Part shown: positions 1-11,571 of the stretch, one piece after another
Position numbering within the stretch: the first letter of the stretch is position 1
How the letters are laid out: every line of letters starts with the position of its first letter
Source: Paracamarosporium sp. OC-R06-R3
Lineage: Eukaryota; Ascomycota; Dothideomycetes; Pleosporales; Didymosphaeriaceae
NCBI GenBank assembly: GCA_019828545.1
Contig: JACVRA010000086.1
Location: 402,503-466,502, forward strand
Length of the DNA: 64,000 bases
Reading direction: 5' to 3'
Notes under the pieces: model-generated
Told to the model about the DNA's origin: nothing
The model's input: the letters and a program-made list of their open reading frames with translations, nothing else
Database searches by the model: none
Translations under genes and position numbers: made by a program

Positions 1-361
1 CTTTGTGTGATGACTAAGCAATTAGCGTTACAAGGACAAGCAAACGCGTACGTAGGGTAATAGTATAGTAAGCTAGGCAGATCGTCCAGCGCAAACGAGT
101 CATATGTGAGATAGGCCTTTGTCTAGCGACCCGAGCTAGGTTGCGTAGGTATGGGAAAAATTCGAGCGTCTAGCACAGCTACAAGCCTAATGAATACACT
201 GGAAAGCCGTAAGCTTGGTTTGCACTTTGATATCTATACTTGCACTAGCTAAGGTTGAAAAGTATTTCAATAAGTTTTACTATCTAAGGTGGTCTCGCAT
301 GAATTTGTGGGCCACAGCACACACAAAGCTTACAATAACTTCCTAGCCTAGTAGCAAGGCT
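1..361. other. No gene recognised at the left edge
   Basis: No open frame with family resemblance, RNA gene or clear repeat was recognised here. It lies downstream (3') of the broken F-box-like gene on the minus strand and may contain its former 3' region. Confidence 0.4.
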
Positions 362-1284
362 CTACGGCTTATGACTCCAAAGACGGTTGCATGTGAAATT
401 GTTTATGCGAAACTCGCCGAATTTCGTATCCTCCCATACAACCCAAGTGTACTCCCCGTCAGACCATACAGGTCCCAACGCCAGATTCTCAAGTAGATAA
501 CGCTGAGAATCCACTGACGCGTCAATCAGGTCACGGTTCAACGCGAGCCTCGTACAATCATGCTCAAAATCGTAGCAGAGTGCGTTTAACTTGCAGGGTG
601 TCTCTCGGAGCACCGCCAACCACTGCGCGCAGTCGTGTCGTAGAAGCCTATCAATCTTTGCCTTTGGATTCCCATAATTTCCGAAAACCGGTTGCGTGAG
701 GATGGGTCGACGCGGCGTCTGCTCAATCAAGCCAGTTTTGCATTGGAACTGGTCAGGAAATCGGGCTTTTGCTCGCAATATGGGAAGAATGTTAATCGCG
801 GATGTTTTCTCGTGACAAACTAGATGGCCATGAGAGTGTTTGTGGTAAATAGTGGGTACGCGAATTTCGAGATACACAACTAGAGCGAAGTTGAAGATTG
901 GAGGGCTATCTCCATCAATGAAATCTTTGATGAAGTCGTCAAGATCAGCAAAACGTACCGATACACGGCCATTATGCTGATATACTGTGATATTATCAGC
1001 TAGTGATTTAGGCTCTCTTTGAGAATTTACTGACTAGAGAGGTATTCCATCCGAATTCGATGGCACGTATGTGCCAAGCCGTTGTAAGTCTCCTCGTCAC
1101 CTTCCCTCCGGCGTTTGATCATGAGTGTCTCACTGTTGTCTAGAGCGTGGTAGTGGTAAATGCGGTTCCGGATCTCTATATGTTATTAGCATATTTTAAT
1201 GCAGCAGTGCACAAAGTACTACTTACCTCCTGGCAACTTCAAGAATCCCCAGTCTTCCACATTAGGTTCCTGTTTCGTGTCCAT
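362..1284 (-). pseudogene. F-box-like fungal hypothetical protein, probably frameshifted
   Basis: The ATG at 1284 opens a 58-nt exon (to 1227) with a GTAAGT donor. A TATAG acceptor leads to exon 2 at 1175, reading KLPGEIRNRIYHYHAL, then a basic stretch and AHTCHRIRMEYL. This is the layout of the large fungal F-box-like/2EXR hypothetical family (LPxEIRxxIY followed by TCRxIRxEY). The frame hits TAA at 1027-1029. Continuing similarity resumes in another frame from about 1023 (QREPKSLADN, then FADLDDFIKDF) and runs to the stop at 362. No intron was found that both keeps the TCHRIRMEY segment and restores frame, so a frameshift is the simplest reading. An intron from the GTGAGA near 1132 to the CACAG near 979 would keep frame but deletes conserved residues. 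The first two exons are duplicated about 1.7 kb away in the HeLo gene. Confidence 0.55.
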
Positions 1285-1620
1285 TGTCTCGCGTAATGAT
1301 TGTCAAATTACTAGTAGTTTCTTAGAAAGATAAAGATTAAGAGCAAGAGCTTCTAAGCTGTTTATTATGAAAGATATAGGCAAGTATAATATATATAGAG
1401 AAAGCACTCTCTTAACTAATGCTAAATTAGTAGTATATAGTGCTAGTGCAACTTGGAATTATAGAAGAAATATCAAAAGAGCAAGATTAAAGGAAAAAAG
1501 TCAAGAGAATAAACATAAAAATAGAATGTTTAGCTATAGCACTAAGCTTGCTGAGAAGACAAAGCAACAAGCCAATACTTCTAATGTAATTTAAGACAAT
1601 AGTTAGAGGTTAATAGTCAA
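1285..1620. repeat. AT-rich degenerate copy of the 2952-3200 segment
   Basis: This segment upstream of the broken F-box-like gene aligns by eye with about 2952-3185 upstream of the HeLo gene. It shares blocks such as TATATAG.GAAAGCA, AGCTAATxCTAA and GACAAAGCAACAAGCC (1558-1574 and 3169-3182). Where they differ, this copy often has T or A where the other has C or G, as expected from repeat-induced point mutation. A 75-codon frame at 1367-1594 is Lys/Asn-rich and looks like a by-product of AT enrichment. Confidence 0.55.
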
Positions 1621-1735
1621 ACTATAAAAGGAGCTTTGTTCCACTAAAAATAAGGCTGTTATAGGCGAGCCCTCGCCGAGTACGAGGGATGCACGTACTC
1701 ACCCTTTGCTTCCGTCCCAACTTTCACGGGCATAA

Positions 1736-1816
1736 TACCCCAGCTCTTTGATTGAAAATAGAAACCTTACTTACTACCCCAGCACAACCTTTTTTGATTA
1801 AAAATAGAAAACTTAC
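1736..1816. repeat. Two imperfect tandem copies of a ~40-bp unit
   Basis: Units at 1736-1774 and 1775-1816 both begin TACCCCAGC, contain TTTGATT followed by AAAATAGAAA, and end in CTTAC. They lie in a non-coding stretch (1621-2050) that also has two GGCGAGCCCT motifs flanking the pair, near 1663-1672 and 1819-1828. No gene is recognised in 1621-2050. Confidence 0.6.
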
Positions 1817-2050
1817 TGGGCGAGCCCTAAAGGAGTACTTGAATAGGTGCCGATGGAAGTTATAAATTCTAGCTACGGAGGTGTGACGGAGTAGAAAGGC
1901 TAGTTAAGGGACCCTTTTCTTGTTCTCTTGGTATACCTTACTTAGTCTAGGCTAGAGCATAGCCCTAGCCCTTTACAGAGGCTATCTATGCATTAGGCTC
2001 AAAGGCGACGATATGTAATGTAATCTTTAATTGTAAGGGGTTCTAGATAT

Positions 2051-2948
2051 CTAGAAAATAGCCAAAGTGTATAAATTAAAGAAGCTATACCAGATGTCGT
2101 TCTGGGCTGCAGCAATATCTTTCAATATAGAGATGCCTTCACCTTTACCTTCGCCTTCTCTAACAGCAGATACTTCTGCGTCGTAGAGCTCAGGCTGAGA
2201 CTGCTGAGCGGCGGGGAAAAGATCGACTAAGCTATCAACCAGCTTAGTAATATCCATGATTAGCTGTTGGGACTGCTTCTCCTGGTACAACATCCACTTT
2301 GCCTTTTGCCATATACCAGACTGGTTTGAGAGCTCAAGAGCCTGCTGTTGTATCCTCCCGTGCGGGTCGTATACAATAAGGCTGCTATTCCCAGGTGCTG
2401 TCCGACTTTTGTATTTGTTCAATACTCCTTCTGCATCCGCAAATAGTTCTATAAGCTGGCTAAGCAAGGCCTTCATATCTTTGACAGCTGCTTCGGACCC
2501 GAAATGTCCTTGGAGCAACACTGTATTTCCAACGTCTTCATCCGGCCTTAGAGGCTTGCCCCACCTTAACAAGCGAAGTCTTGCATTATCAAGTTTGAGC
2601 TGACTTGTTTGGAAGCTCTTCTTAAATGCTTTGGGCTTGTCCAATTTGGCCGTGCTTCTAAGTGCGTTGTTGAACAAGCCTGCGAGGGAGACTACACTAA
2701 CAACAAGACTGGCGTTTTGGAAAGTGCTGTGCTCAGTTGCCTTGTCGTCTTCCCGCCAGCGCTTGATCTTGGGCGGCTCGCTGCCGAGGATAGCGGTGAA
2801 GCGGTAGATGCGGTTTCGGTTTCGGTTTCGGATCTCTGTAGGAATCATTAGCATGTTCTCTAATGCAACAGTTCACAGATTGTTGCTCACCTTTTATTGA
2901 CTTCAACGATTCCTGCTCTTCCACACTGTATTCCTGGTTTACACCCAT
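2051..2948 (-). CDS. HeLo-domain protein with an F-box-like N-terminal module
   Basis: Exons 2948-2891 and 2835-2051 (GTGAGC donor, CTACAG acceptor) close in frame as 280 aa. Residues 1-60 (EIRNRNRNRIYRF, then KIKRWREDD) are a paralogue of the N-terminus of the broken F-box-like gene, with the same 58-nt first exon and the same intron phase. From about residue 75 the protein is a HeLo domain (prion-inhibition and propagation family): SLVVSVVSLAGLFNNAL, LRLLRWGK, then WMLYQEKQ and LVDSLVDLFP. HeLo domains act at membranes in fungal cell death and heterokaryon incompatibility (HET-S, HELLP). The end (AAAQNDIWYSFFNLYTLAIF) is short and shows no amyloid motif, so the protein may be truncated. Function in self/non-self recognition is inferred from the family only. 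Confidence 0.65.
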
Positions 2949-3164
2949 GATCTCGCGTAAGGATGAAGCTTCTGGATTGTTTGTTGTAGAAGCCGTAGGT
3001 GAGTATGAATTATATAGGGAAAGCAACCCCCCAGCTAATTCTAATCTGGCAATGCGCAAATGCTGGGAGTTATGACTTGCGGTTGTGGAAATAATGGCAA
3101 AGGAAAAAGCGGAGAGTACAATGCGAAGGATATAGTATCTGGACATGGCGCTAAGCGTGCCCTT

Positions 3165-3239
3165 GGAGACAAAGCAACAAGCCGATGCAGGAGACAAAGC
3201 AGCAAGCAGATGCGGGAGACAAAGCAGCAAACAGATTCT
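3165..3239. repeat. Three tandem copies of a 25-bp unit
   Basis: Units at 3165-3189, 3190-3214 and 3215-3239 follow the pattern GGAGACAAAGCARCAARCMGA. Copies 2 and 3 are closer to each other than to copy 1. They lie upstream of the HeLo gene, and only one copy is recognisable at the matching place near 1557. The rest of 2949-3576 shows no gene. Confidence 0.75.
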
Positions 3240-3576
3240 TCTGATTTGCGAGTTTTTAATTGTGCTGAATTATATGTCAGCTACTAGTACAATCCAATGT
3301 AGGTCAACTTGCTGGGATAAGATCCTAGCAATCTGAGCCGTAAATGCATTTCTGACAGGAAGCCATCTAACTCCGTGTTTGATGCACCCTGCCTCCACTC
3401 GACGTCCATCATGGAGCCTGCGCTACCTGTTAGGCCGCCTATTCTCCGATGTGGCAGGCAACTACTTTAGTCATCGCTAGAACAAATCGACGGCACCGAT
3501 GAGCCAAACGGCAGAGGACCAAGACCACGATCGACAATGTCTGCTGTGAAGATAGGCCAATATCGAAACCATTCCC

Positions 3577-4689
3577 CTAGATCGAGTCCTTCCATACCAC
3601 CTCCTCTTTCAAATCCGCCCAGAAGAAGCTACTCTCAGGTAAATACTTCTTCCACGTATCTCGAAGGCCTAGCGTCCTCGACGACAGATTCAATGGTATC
3701 TTTAGCCCCTTCTTTCTCGCAGCTGTAACAGCCTCATCCTGATCAAGCCCCAACTGCTTCAGTATCAACTGTTCAGCATAAGAGACGAATTCGAATTCTC
3801 TAGCACGAAATGTCAAACTGGTTTTCCATTCTCCAATCTTTTTGCTATCGAGAAACACGTTGTACCCGTAACCTCGCCTTCTTTGCTCAAACTTGTATCG
3901 CTCGAATTGGATAGTCTCGATGGCCGCGCTGCTCGGAGCCCATATGTCTTCTGGGTCATCTAGTGCACTGAGTATTGCTACAGTGAAGAGATAATCGTTT
4001 CTCGTCATTTGCTCGTGGAATTTCATCAAGGGTTGAGCAATCGAGGGCATGAGGAAGCGGAAGTCGGTGATATCGGTCATGCCTACTGTACTCCCCAGCA
4101 CGAGGACAGCAGTCTGGAAATACGTCGTTTCCCACGGTCGCGTCATCACATCTGTAAGTTCTTTCCAAGCGCTGAAATCGGTCGAGTGTCTGACGGAAAC
4201 GGCCCGGTGCGGTGACTGTTTAATTAACAGTTGCTCGTGGAAAATCCAGGGTCGTCGTGCCGTCGCGGAGATAGATTCTCCAATTTTGTCATAAGCTCTT
4301 ATAGCGGGCATGGTTGCGTATAGTTGTGAAAATGCGACGACTTCGTCGATCAGTTTTCCCTTCTCAAGACTTTGATCGATGGAGACGGTGTCGATGAAGA
4401 GATATTTCATGCCTGCATGTCTTGCATATAGGACAGCGGCATACAGATTGCGGGAAATCTCGCCTCGATGTACATCCCAGCGCCACGAAAGTACGGCCAT
4501 CTTCTTCACCTCTTGGGATGCCGAAACTCGAACAAGCTCAATCGGTAGGATACGAGTGTCAATACGGGTCGAACAGATGCGAACACGCTCAATAGGAAGA
4601 TTTCGAATGTCGATATGGCCGTCCTCGTTCCAACGCAACTGTTCCTTCTCGACTTTATCGACGACAAGCGCTGGCCACGAGCGGTCCAT
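3577..4689 (-). CDS. HET-domain-like protein
   Basis: Single open frame of 370 aa. Around residues 65-130 it reads VLSWRWD, later LFIDTVSIDQSL and then EVVAFSQLYATMPAIRAYD. This matches the layout of the fungal HET domain (ALSYVWGD, WIDAICINQ, then QVxxMxxIYxxA), though divergently. HET domains are TIR-related and act in heterokaryon incompatibility and programmed cell death. The rest has no recognised domain. The ATG at 4689 is the first in frame after a non-coding gap and is plausible. Its position next to a HeLo gene and F-box-like genes fits an accessory region, but co-function is only inferred. Confidence 0.55.
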   Translation of the reverse strand: MDRSWPALVVDKVEKEQLRWNEDGHIDIRNLPIERVRICSTRIDTRILPIELVRVSASQEVKKMAVLSWRWDVHRGEISRNLYAAVLYARHAGMKYLFIDTVSIDQSLEKGKLIDEVVAFSQLYATMPAIRAYDKIGESISATARRPWIFHEQLLIKQSPHRAVSVRHSTDFSAWKELTDVMTRPWETTYFQTAVLVLGSTVGMTDITDFRFLMPSIAQPLMKFHEQMTRNDYLFTVAILSALDDPEDIWAPSSAAIETIQFERYKFEQRRRGYGYNVFLDSKKIGEWKTSLTFRAREFEFVSYAEQLILKQLGLDQDEAVTAARKKGLKIPLNLSSRTLGLRDTWKKYLPESSFFWADLKEEVVWKDSI

Positions 4690-5410
4690 CTTGTCTCAGC
4701 CTGGTGGGAGGGATACAAGGTGCCTATTGCATGAGCGCGTGCTATAAACAGACTGTATGGATAACAGACTCTCTCTAAACAGACTAGCGTCTGTGTCTTG
4801 CTAACTCTTGTGATTAGGGAGTCCTGTGCTTCCGTTATACGATTCGAAGAATGACTTTGAGCGGCCGGAATGTTGCATATTATGGACTAACTCGAGCTAT
4901 AAGGCGTTGTCAGTTCAGTTTTGTAACATGGAACTTTATCGAATTCACTGGCTGCGATGGCTGCGATGGCTGCGGGGTGTCTTTTATTAACTCTGACCTT
5001 CGTAGATGACAGAGAATATGGCCATGTAGCCAGTTCTCGGGCTGTGCGAGGCTGAGGTTGGCGCCTTGCAGCACGGTGGCCAATCCCAGGACATGCCGTC
5101 CTGATCCTTGCCAATAATCGTTCAGTCTAACATGTAAACGAGAAATTGTACAACGTGAGCAGACGGAACCGGTGAGCCTGTGGCAAATTGAAATTGAGTT
5201 TATATTCAGAGCATGGCTCAATAGAGTCGTATTAACTTCGATCATTATCATGATCATGGTATGTCCTTCGTGAAGTTCTATACAATAGCAAACCAAGCCA
5301 TTTCCAATCGGAGGAAAGGCACCAAGAAACGCCGCCGCTGATGCTATACAAACCGAAGAAGAGAAAAGCGCGATGAAAGCTTCAAGAAAAAAGGCCCCGA
5401 TCTAACAAAT
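4690..5410. other. Intergenic region without recognised genes
   Basis: Short overlapping frames at 4887-5296 lack family resemblance and codon character. The 4749-4800 part repeats a short AACAGACT motif three times. The right part probably holds the 3' untranslated region of the Crh-like gene. Confidence 0.4.
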
Positions 5411-6855
5411 TTACAGGAGAACGGAAACGCCGCCGATAAATGCCGCTAGAAACACAGCTAGAGAGGAGCTGGCAGACAATCGGAACGCGCTCGAGGCTTC
5501 GGGAGCTGGTGATGCGCCCTTAGATTCGACAGCGTTATTGGCTATTGCGCTGCTAACACTATTTGATGTCGCAGCAGGAGAGGGTGCGGAGGTGATGAGA
5601 AAGCCCTTGGAGTCGAACGACTTGACTTCGGAAGATGTACCAGCGGTAGTTGTATAGGCAGTGCTGAAAGTGGTAACTTCCTTAGAGCCTCCAGATGAAG
5701 CCGAGTGCGAAGCTGGCGAAGACGGTGTAGAGGAAGCGGGATGGGACGTCGACTATAACAAAGTTAGTAAGGACGCAAACGCAGGAAGGGGAAGGGAAAA
5801 AGAAGGTCCTTACTGACAGGAGCTAAGCTTGGAGGAATGACTTTGCCGGAATCAGAAACAGACCATCCGCTCGGTAGCCCAGGATAGTTGCCATAAGTGG
5901 TAGTAGGAGCGGGTGCTGAGGAAGTCCCGGGTACCCAAGGATAAACGCTTGGCCTAGTGTACGGAGAAGTGGTGTGAGGGGTAAAGGGGAGAGGAGCTCC
6001 GGTAGCTGCGGATGTCACACCAGGAGCATCTTCTTCAACAGGCGTACCACCAGAGTTGATGGTGCCGCCATTGGATTTGATCGATTCCCAAGTCCCGCTC
6101 GTGTCGCCATAGACGTACTGGTTGCCTGTAGAGTAGTCTTGAACTTTCAAGCTCTTGACTTTCATGGTATAAGGACCCTTGCTGTAGTCAGTCAAACCAC
6201 CAGCCCAATCAATGGTACCCTGCTCGTTGTTTGGATCGCCACCGGCCCAAGCACCTATCTTGATGGCCATGGGCGTCTGAGGATATTGGCCATTGGCGTT
6301 GTCAGGAATCAAAGTGCGAACAGTCTGCCCGTTGATTTGCCAAGCAATCTGTTCAGAAGTCCAGATGATCGAGTACTTCTGGAATCCATCATGGTTTCCT
6401 GGGTTCGCGTGAAAGCCTCCTCGATCATTGCTTCCGGCATTCCCCTTGCCAAAGTAATTCGATTGCACCTGGGCGTTGTCTCCACCAAGCCATTCCCAGT
6501 CAATCTCGTCTAGGCAGTCGGATTGCAGGAAGAAGCTGCTAACAATGCCTTGGCCAGGTGCTGCTTGTAGCTCGACGTCAACCTGGCCAAACATGATGTA
6601 CCATTTCGAGGTAATCTTGGGATTGTCACCCTGCTGGGCCACGGTAAATGATGCGCCATCCGAGCCGTATGTAGGGTTGCCCTCGGCCGTGAAGCTGTCG
6701 GATGCAGAGGTAAAATCGATATTGACCGTCTTGCCCAACGCTGAATCAGGAGGGCAAGAAGTGCTTTCGGTGGGGTTACAATTGGTGTAGGTCTGGGCAA
6801 TTGCCGGAGCTGACAGAAGCGCGCAAGCGGCAACCGCTCTTAGAGTGCACCGCAT
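5411..6855 (-). CDS. Crh-like GPI-anchored GH16 transglycosylase
   Basis: Exons 6855-5818 and 5752-5411 give 459 aa. The protein has a signal peptide (residues 1-20, ending APAIAQ), then a GH16 Crh domain with the catalytic motif DEIDWEWLGGD. It also has WYIMFGQVDVELQAAPGQG and conserved Trp/Gly positions up to about residue 240. Family members Crh1/Utr2 link chitin to beta-1,6/1,3-glucan in the cell wall. From about residue 255 it becomes Ser/Thr/Pro-rich, and it ends in a hydrophobic tail (LAVFLAAFIGGVSVLL) after small residues, as expected for a GPI signal. Only the unusual donor GTCAGT keeps the Ser/Thr-rich tail in frame; the nearby GTAAGG donor leads to an early stop. Confidence 0.9.
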
Positions 6856-7703
6856 CGCGATGTAGTTTGTGAGTCAAGGATGTGGCGGAAAGGTATGGAA
6901 AGGGAGGAAGAGGTTCGGCGGACGCCGAGATGGATAGCGGCCAAGGACCAGGTAGCGACGGTGGTAGTGTATTGGTATGTTGGTGGGTGAGTGGAGGTCG
7001 GAGAGGTGAAGCTGAGTGTGTCACCGGAGAAGTCGAGCTGGAATGGATGCAAGACTAGTGGGACTGGATACGCTTATGATTTAAAAGCCAATGCCAGCCA
7101 TCTTATTAGCAGTCGTCTACGTGGACATGTTTGTCTGTGGCGCGTGTTCTCGACGCTCAGGTTGGATGATAAAGGCGAGGTTGGAGCCGAAACGAGCAGG
7201 GGGCTGGGGTCCAGCCACACAACCCAACACGAATCGAACGGACGTCATGGCGACTATCGAAGACCGGAGTATGATGGCTAAGGAGCATCCGTGCAGAACG
7301 AAACCTGCAATTGGAATCATGGATTGCGCAGCCAATATCCCACGGGCTGAGAGGGGGAAGGCGCGATGATGTGCAGGCCAAATGCAGGGCAGGCGCACGG
7401 CCACAGTTCCATCGAGCCTCGGCGACGCCACCAAAAGGCCCCTCAACACCAGAATCCATAAGCACGCCCCACGCAAAATCGGTCACGAGAGCCTATCTTT
7501 AGACGAAGCTCGTGCTCTCCATATTCGCTCCTTTGGCAGATTTGCTCGCAGAATACTCTGGTCCTGCGTATTGTCATTGTTCGTGAAGAGTTTGCGCGCA
7601 TTGAGGCGTATTGGTTGAGTCACACGCCCTGCACCGAACAAGAAGGTCGCTTTATCACGTCTCACCACCCTAACAATATATCCCACGCTCGGCACACCAC
7701 CTA
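6856..7703. promoter_or_regulatory. Divergent promoter region (Crh-like / proline gene)
   Basis: This 848-bp stretch separates two divergent genes. The side next to the Crh-like gene is pyrimidine-rich on its coding strand, typical of fungal promoters. Overlapping short frames in several phases show no family resemblance. No specific factor site is claimed. Confidence 0.45.
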
Positions 7704-9252
7704 ATGTCACTCACCAACGCAACGCCGCTGGAGGTAGCAAAAGCCGCCCAGGTCGGCTCGCGCAGACTTGCAGTGCTCTCAACAGACGAGCGCAATGCCG
7801 CACTAACTGCGATCCACCGGGCCCTGGCGGATGGGAAGGACGAGGTCCTTGCAGCCAATAAGCAGGATCTGGAAGATGCAAATAAGGCTGCAGCGGGTGG
7901 GACGCTAAGCCAGAGCTTGGTAAAGAGACTGGACCTGGGGAAGAAGGGCAAATACGAGGACATGCTGCAGGGCATACTCGATGTAAGAGACCTTGAAGAT
8001 CCAAGTATGTCAGCCCCGCCTGCCAATCGCTTCTTCCCGCCTATCAGCCAGCCTTTCGGTTGATGTCACTCTTCATCTTGTTCCAATGTTCGACTAGATG
8101 TATCGGAGCTGACCAGTTCAAGTCAACAAGACTACGGCGCGGACTCTATTAGACGACAACCTAGTTCTCTCCAGAGTAACATGCCCCATCGGCGTCCTCC
8201 TCATCATCTTTGAGGCCCGTCCGGAAGTAATCGCCAACATCTCCGCCCTTGCCATTAAATCCGGTAACGCAGCGATCCTCAAAGGAGGCAGAGAATCATC
8301 TCACAGCTTCGCGGCTATCGCATCTATCATCTCGCGAGCACTTTCCACCACAGCCGTCCCTTCAGATTGTCTACAGCTAGTTCAAACGCGCGATGTGATT
8401 GCCGACCTTTTGAAGCTAGACAAGTACATTGATCTATGCATCCCTAGAGGTGGCAATGAGCTCGTACGCTATGTCAAAACCACTGCCTCTATCCCGGTCC
8501 TAGGCCATGCAGACGGCATCTGCAGCACATACCTCTGCGCCGACTACCCAGCCGACAAAGCCACAAAGATCATAGTCGATGCCAAGGTATCCTACCCAGC
8601 TGGCTGCAATGCCCTCGAGCAACTACTCGTCAATTCCGCCGCGCTCACAACCACACTTCCCCCAATCGCAGAAGCCCTCCTCTCCAAAGGCGTCTCCCTC
8701 CGCTGCGACTCCGCCTCCCTCTCCGCTCTGAAATCCACCTTAGACGCCCACTCCGCGGCTCTCCTCCAAGAATCCTCAGACGCAGACTACGACACTGAGT
8801 TCCTAGATCTCATCCTCGCTATCAAGACCGTGTCCAACGTCGAGGAAGCAATATCCCACATCAACGCGCACTCAAGCCACCACACAGACGCCATACTCAC
8901 CCTTGACTCCGCAACGGCGCAGACCTTCCTCGCGGCCATCGATTCCTCCTCTGTCTACTGGAACACATCTACGCGGATGGCAGATGGCCAGCGCTACGGC
9001 TTCGGCACTGAAGTCGGCATCTCGACGAATAAGATTCACAGTCGCGGACCGGTAGGTCTGGAAGGGCTTTGCATATACAAGTGGACGATCGTGGGCGATG
9101 CACAGGTCAGTGCGGATTATGGGGCTGGGGGGAAGGCATGGAAGCATGAGAAGTTAGGTGTAGGGGAGGATGAGGCGGTAGCGAGGAACGAAGAGGAAAG
9201 GGAGATGTTGAGGAAATTCAGGGCTGGGAAGGGGGTGGTTAACGGCGTTTGA
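7704..9252 (+). CDS. PRO2: Gamma-glutamyl phosphate reductase
   Basis: Exons 7704-8004 and 8117-9252 join in frame to 478 aa. The donor is GTATGT and the acceptor GACCAG, giving DLEDPIQV across the junction. The enzyme reduces gamma-glutamyl phosphate to glutamate semialdehyde with NADPH, the second step of proline synthesis, in the cytosol. Visible ProA motifs are CPIGVLLIIFEARPEV, IKSGNAAILKGGRES, the catalytic cysteine in YPAGCNALEQLL, and the end FGTEVGISTNKIHSRGPVGL. Length fits ProA/Pro2 proteins plus a short fungal tail. Ade2 and Pro2 here are unlinked housekeeping genes. Confidence 0.95.
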
Positions 9253-9833
9253 GTGAATGAAAAGTTGCTGCGGTATAGATCTAGGCTCGTAAGACAGCGG
9301 TGGCCAGCGTCATCTGGATTGACCGGAAAACAAAAATGATAGACGTGTGCATGCATTGGGGTTTCGAAGACGTACGTGTCCTGTGCTGCAAAGATCCCTG
9401 GTCATGCAATATGTGCCGTTTTTTGGAAGTCATTCACAGCTAGACCGATACACACCGACCAGACCCGTCCATGTGCTATCGAACTACGAACCGCACAACC
9501 CGGCGTACAACCAGCCGTGGCACAAGCACCAATCACACACGCACACACACACACACACCCAGAAACAGGAAAGCAAGACCAAGATGGCGAATCTAATCTA
9601 ATTTCTACGACTATCATGTCACCAAATAGCTTTTGTGCAAGACGCCACCCGTCTAGTAGTGCAGACGAAGTAGTCGCGAGGACTCCAACCCCTAGCTCCA
9701 TACACCATTACATCAATCCGAGCGCTATCCATATCTGGTATCCTAAGTTTCATGCCGTTCATAACCCGTGTCCCGTTCGTCCCTGCCTGGGTCCCGATGC
9801 TCTGGACGTTTCCCCTCGTGCTACAAAAGAGGT
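9253..9833. other. Convergent intergenic region with a CA microsatellite
   Basis: This region between two convergent genes probably holds their 3' untranslated regions. A (CA)n run lies at about 9534-9558, interrupted once by a G. No RNA gene or further coding region was recognised. Confidence 0.6.

Positions 9834-11571
<1,738 letters not shown>

Noticed and set aside
1367..1594. 75-codon Lys/Asn-rich frame
   Set aside because: It lies in the AT-enriched duplicate of a promoter segment and has no counterpart frame in the other copy.
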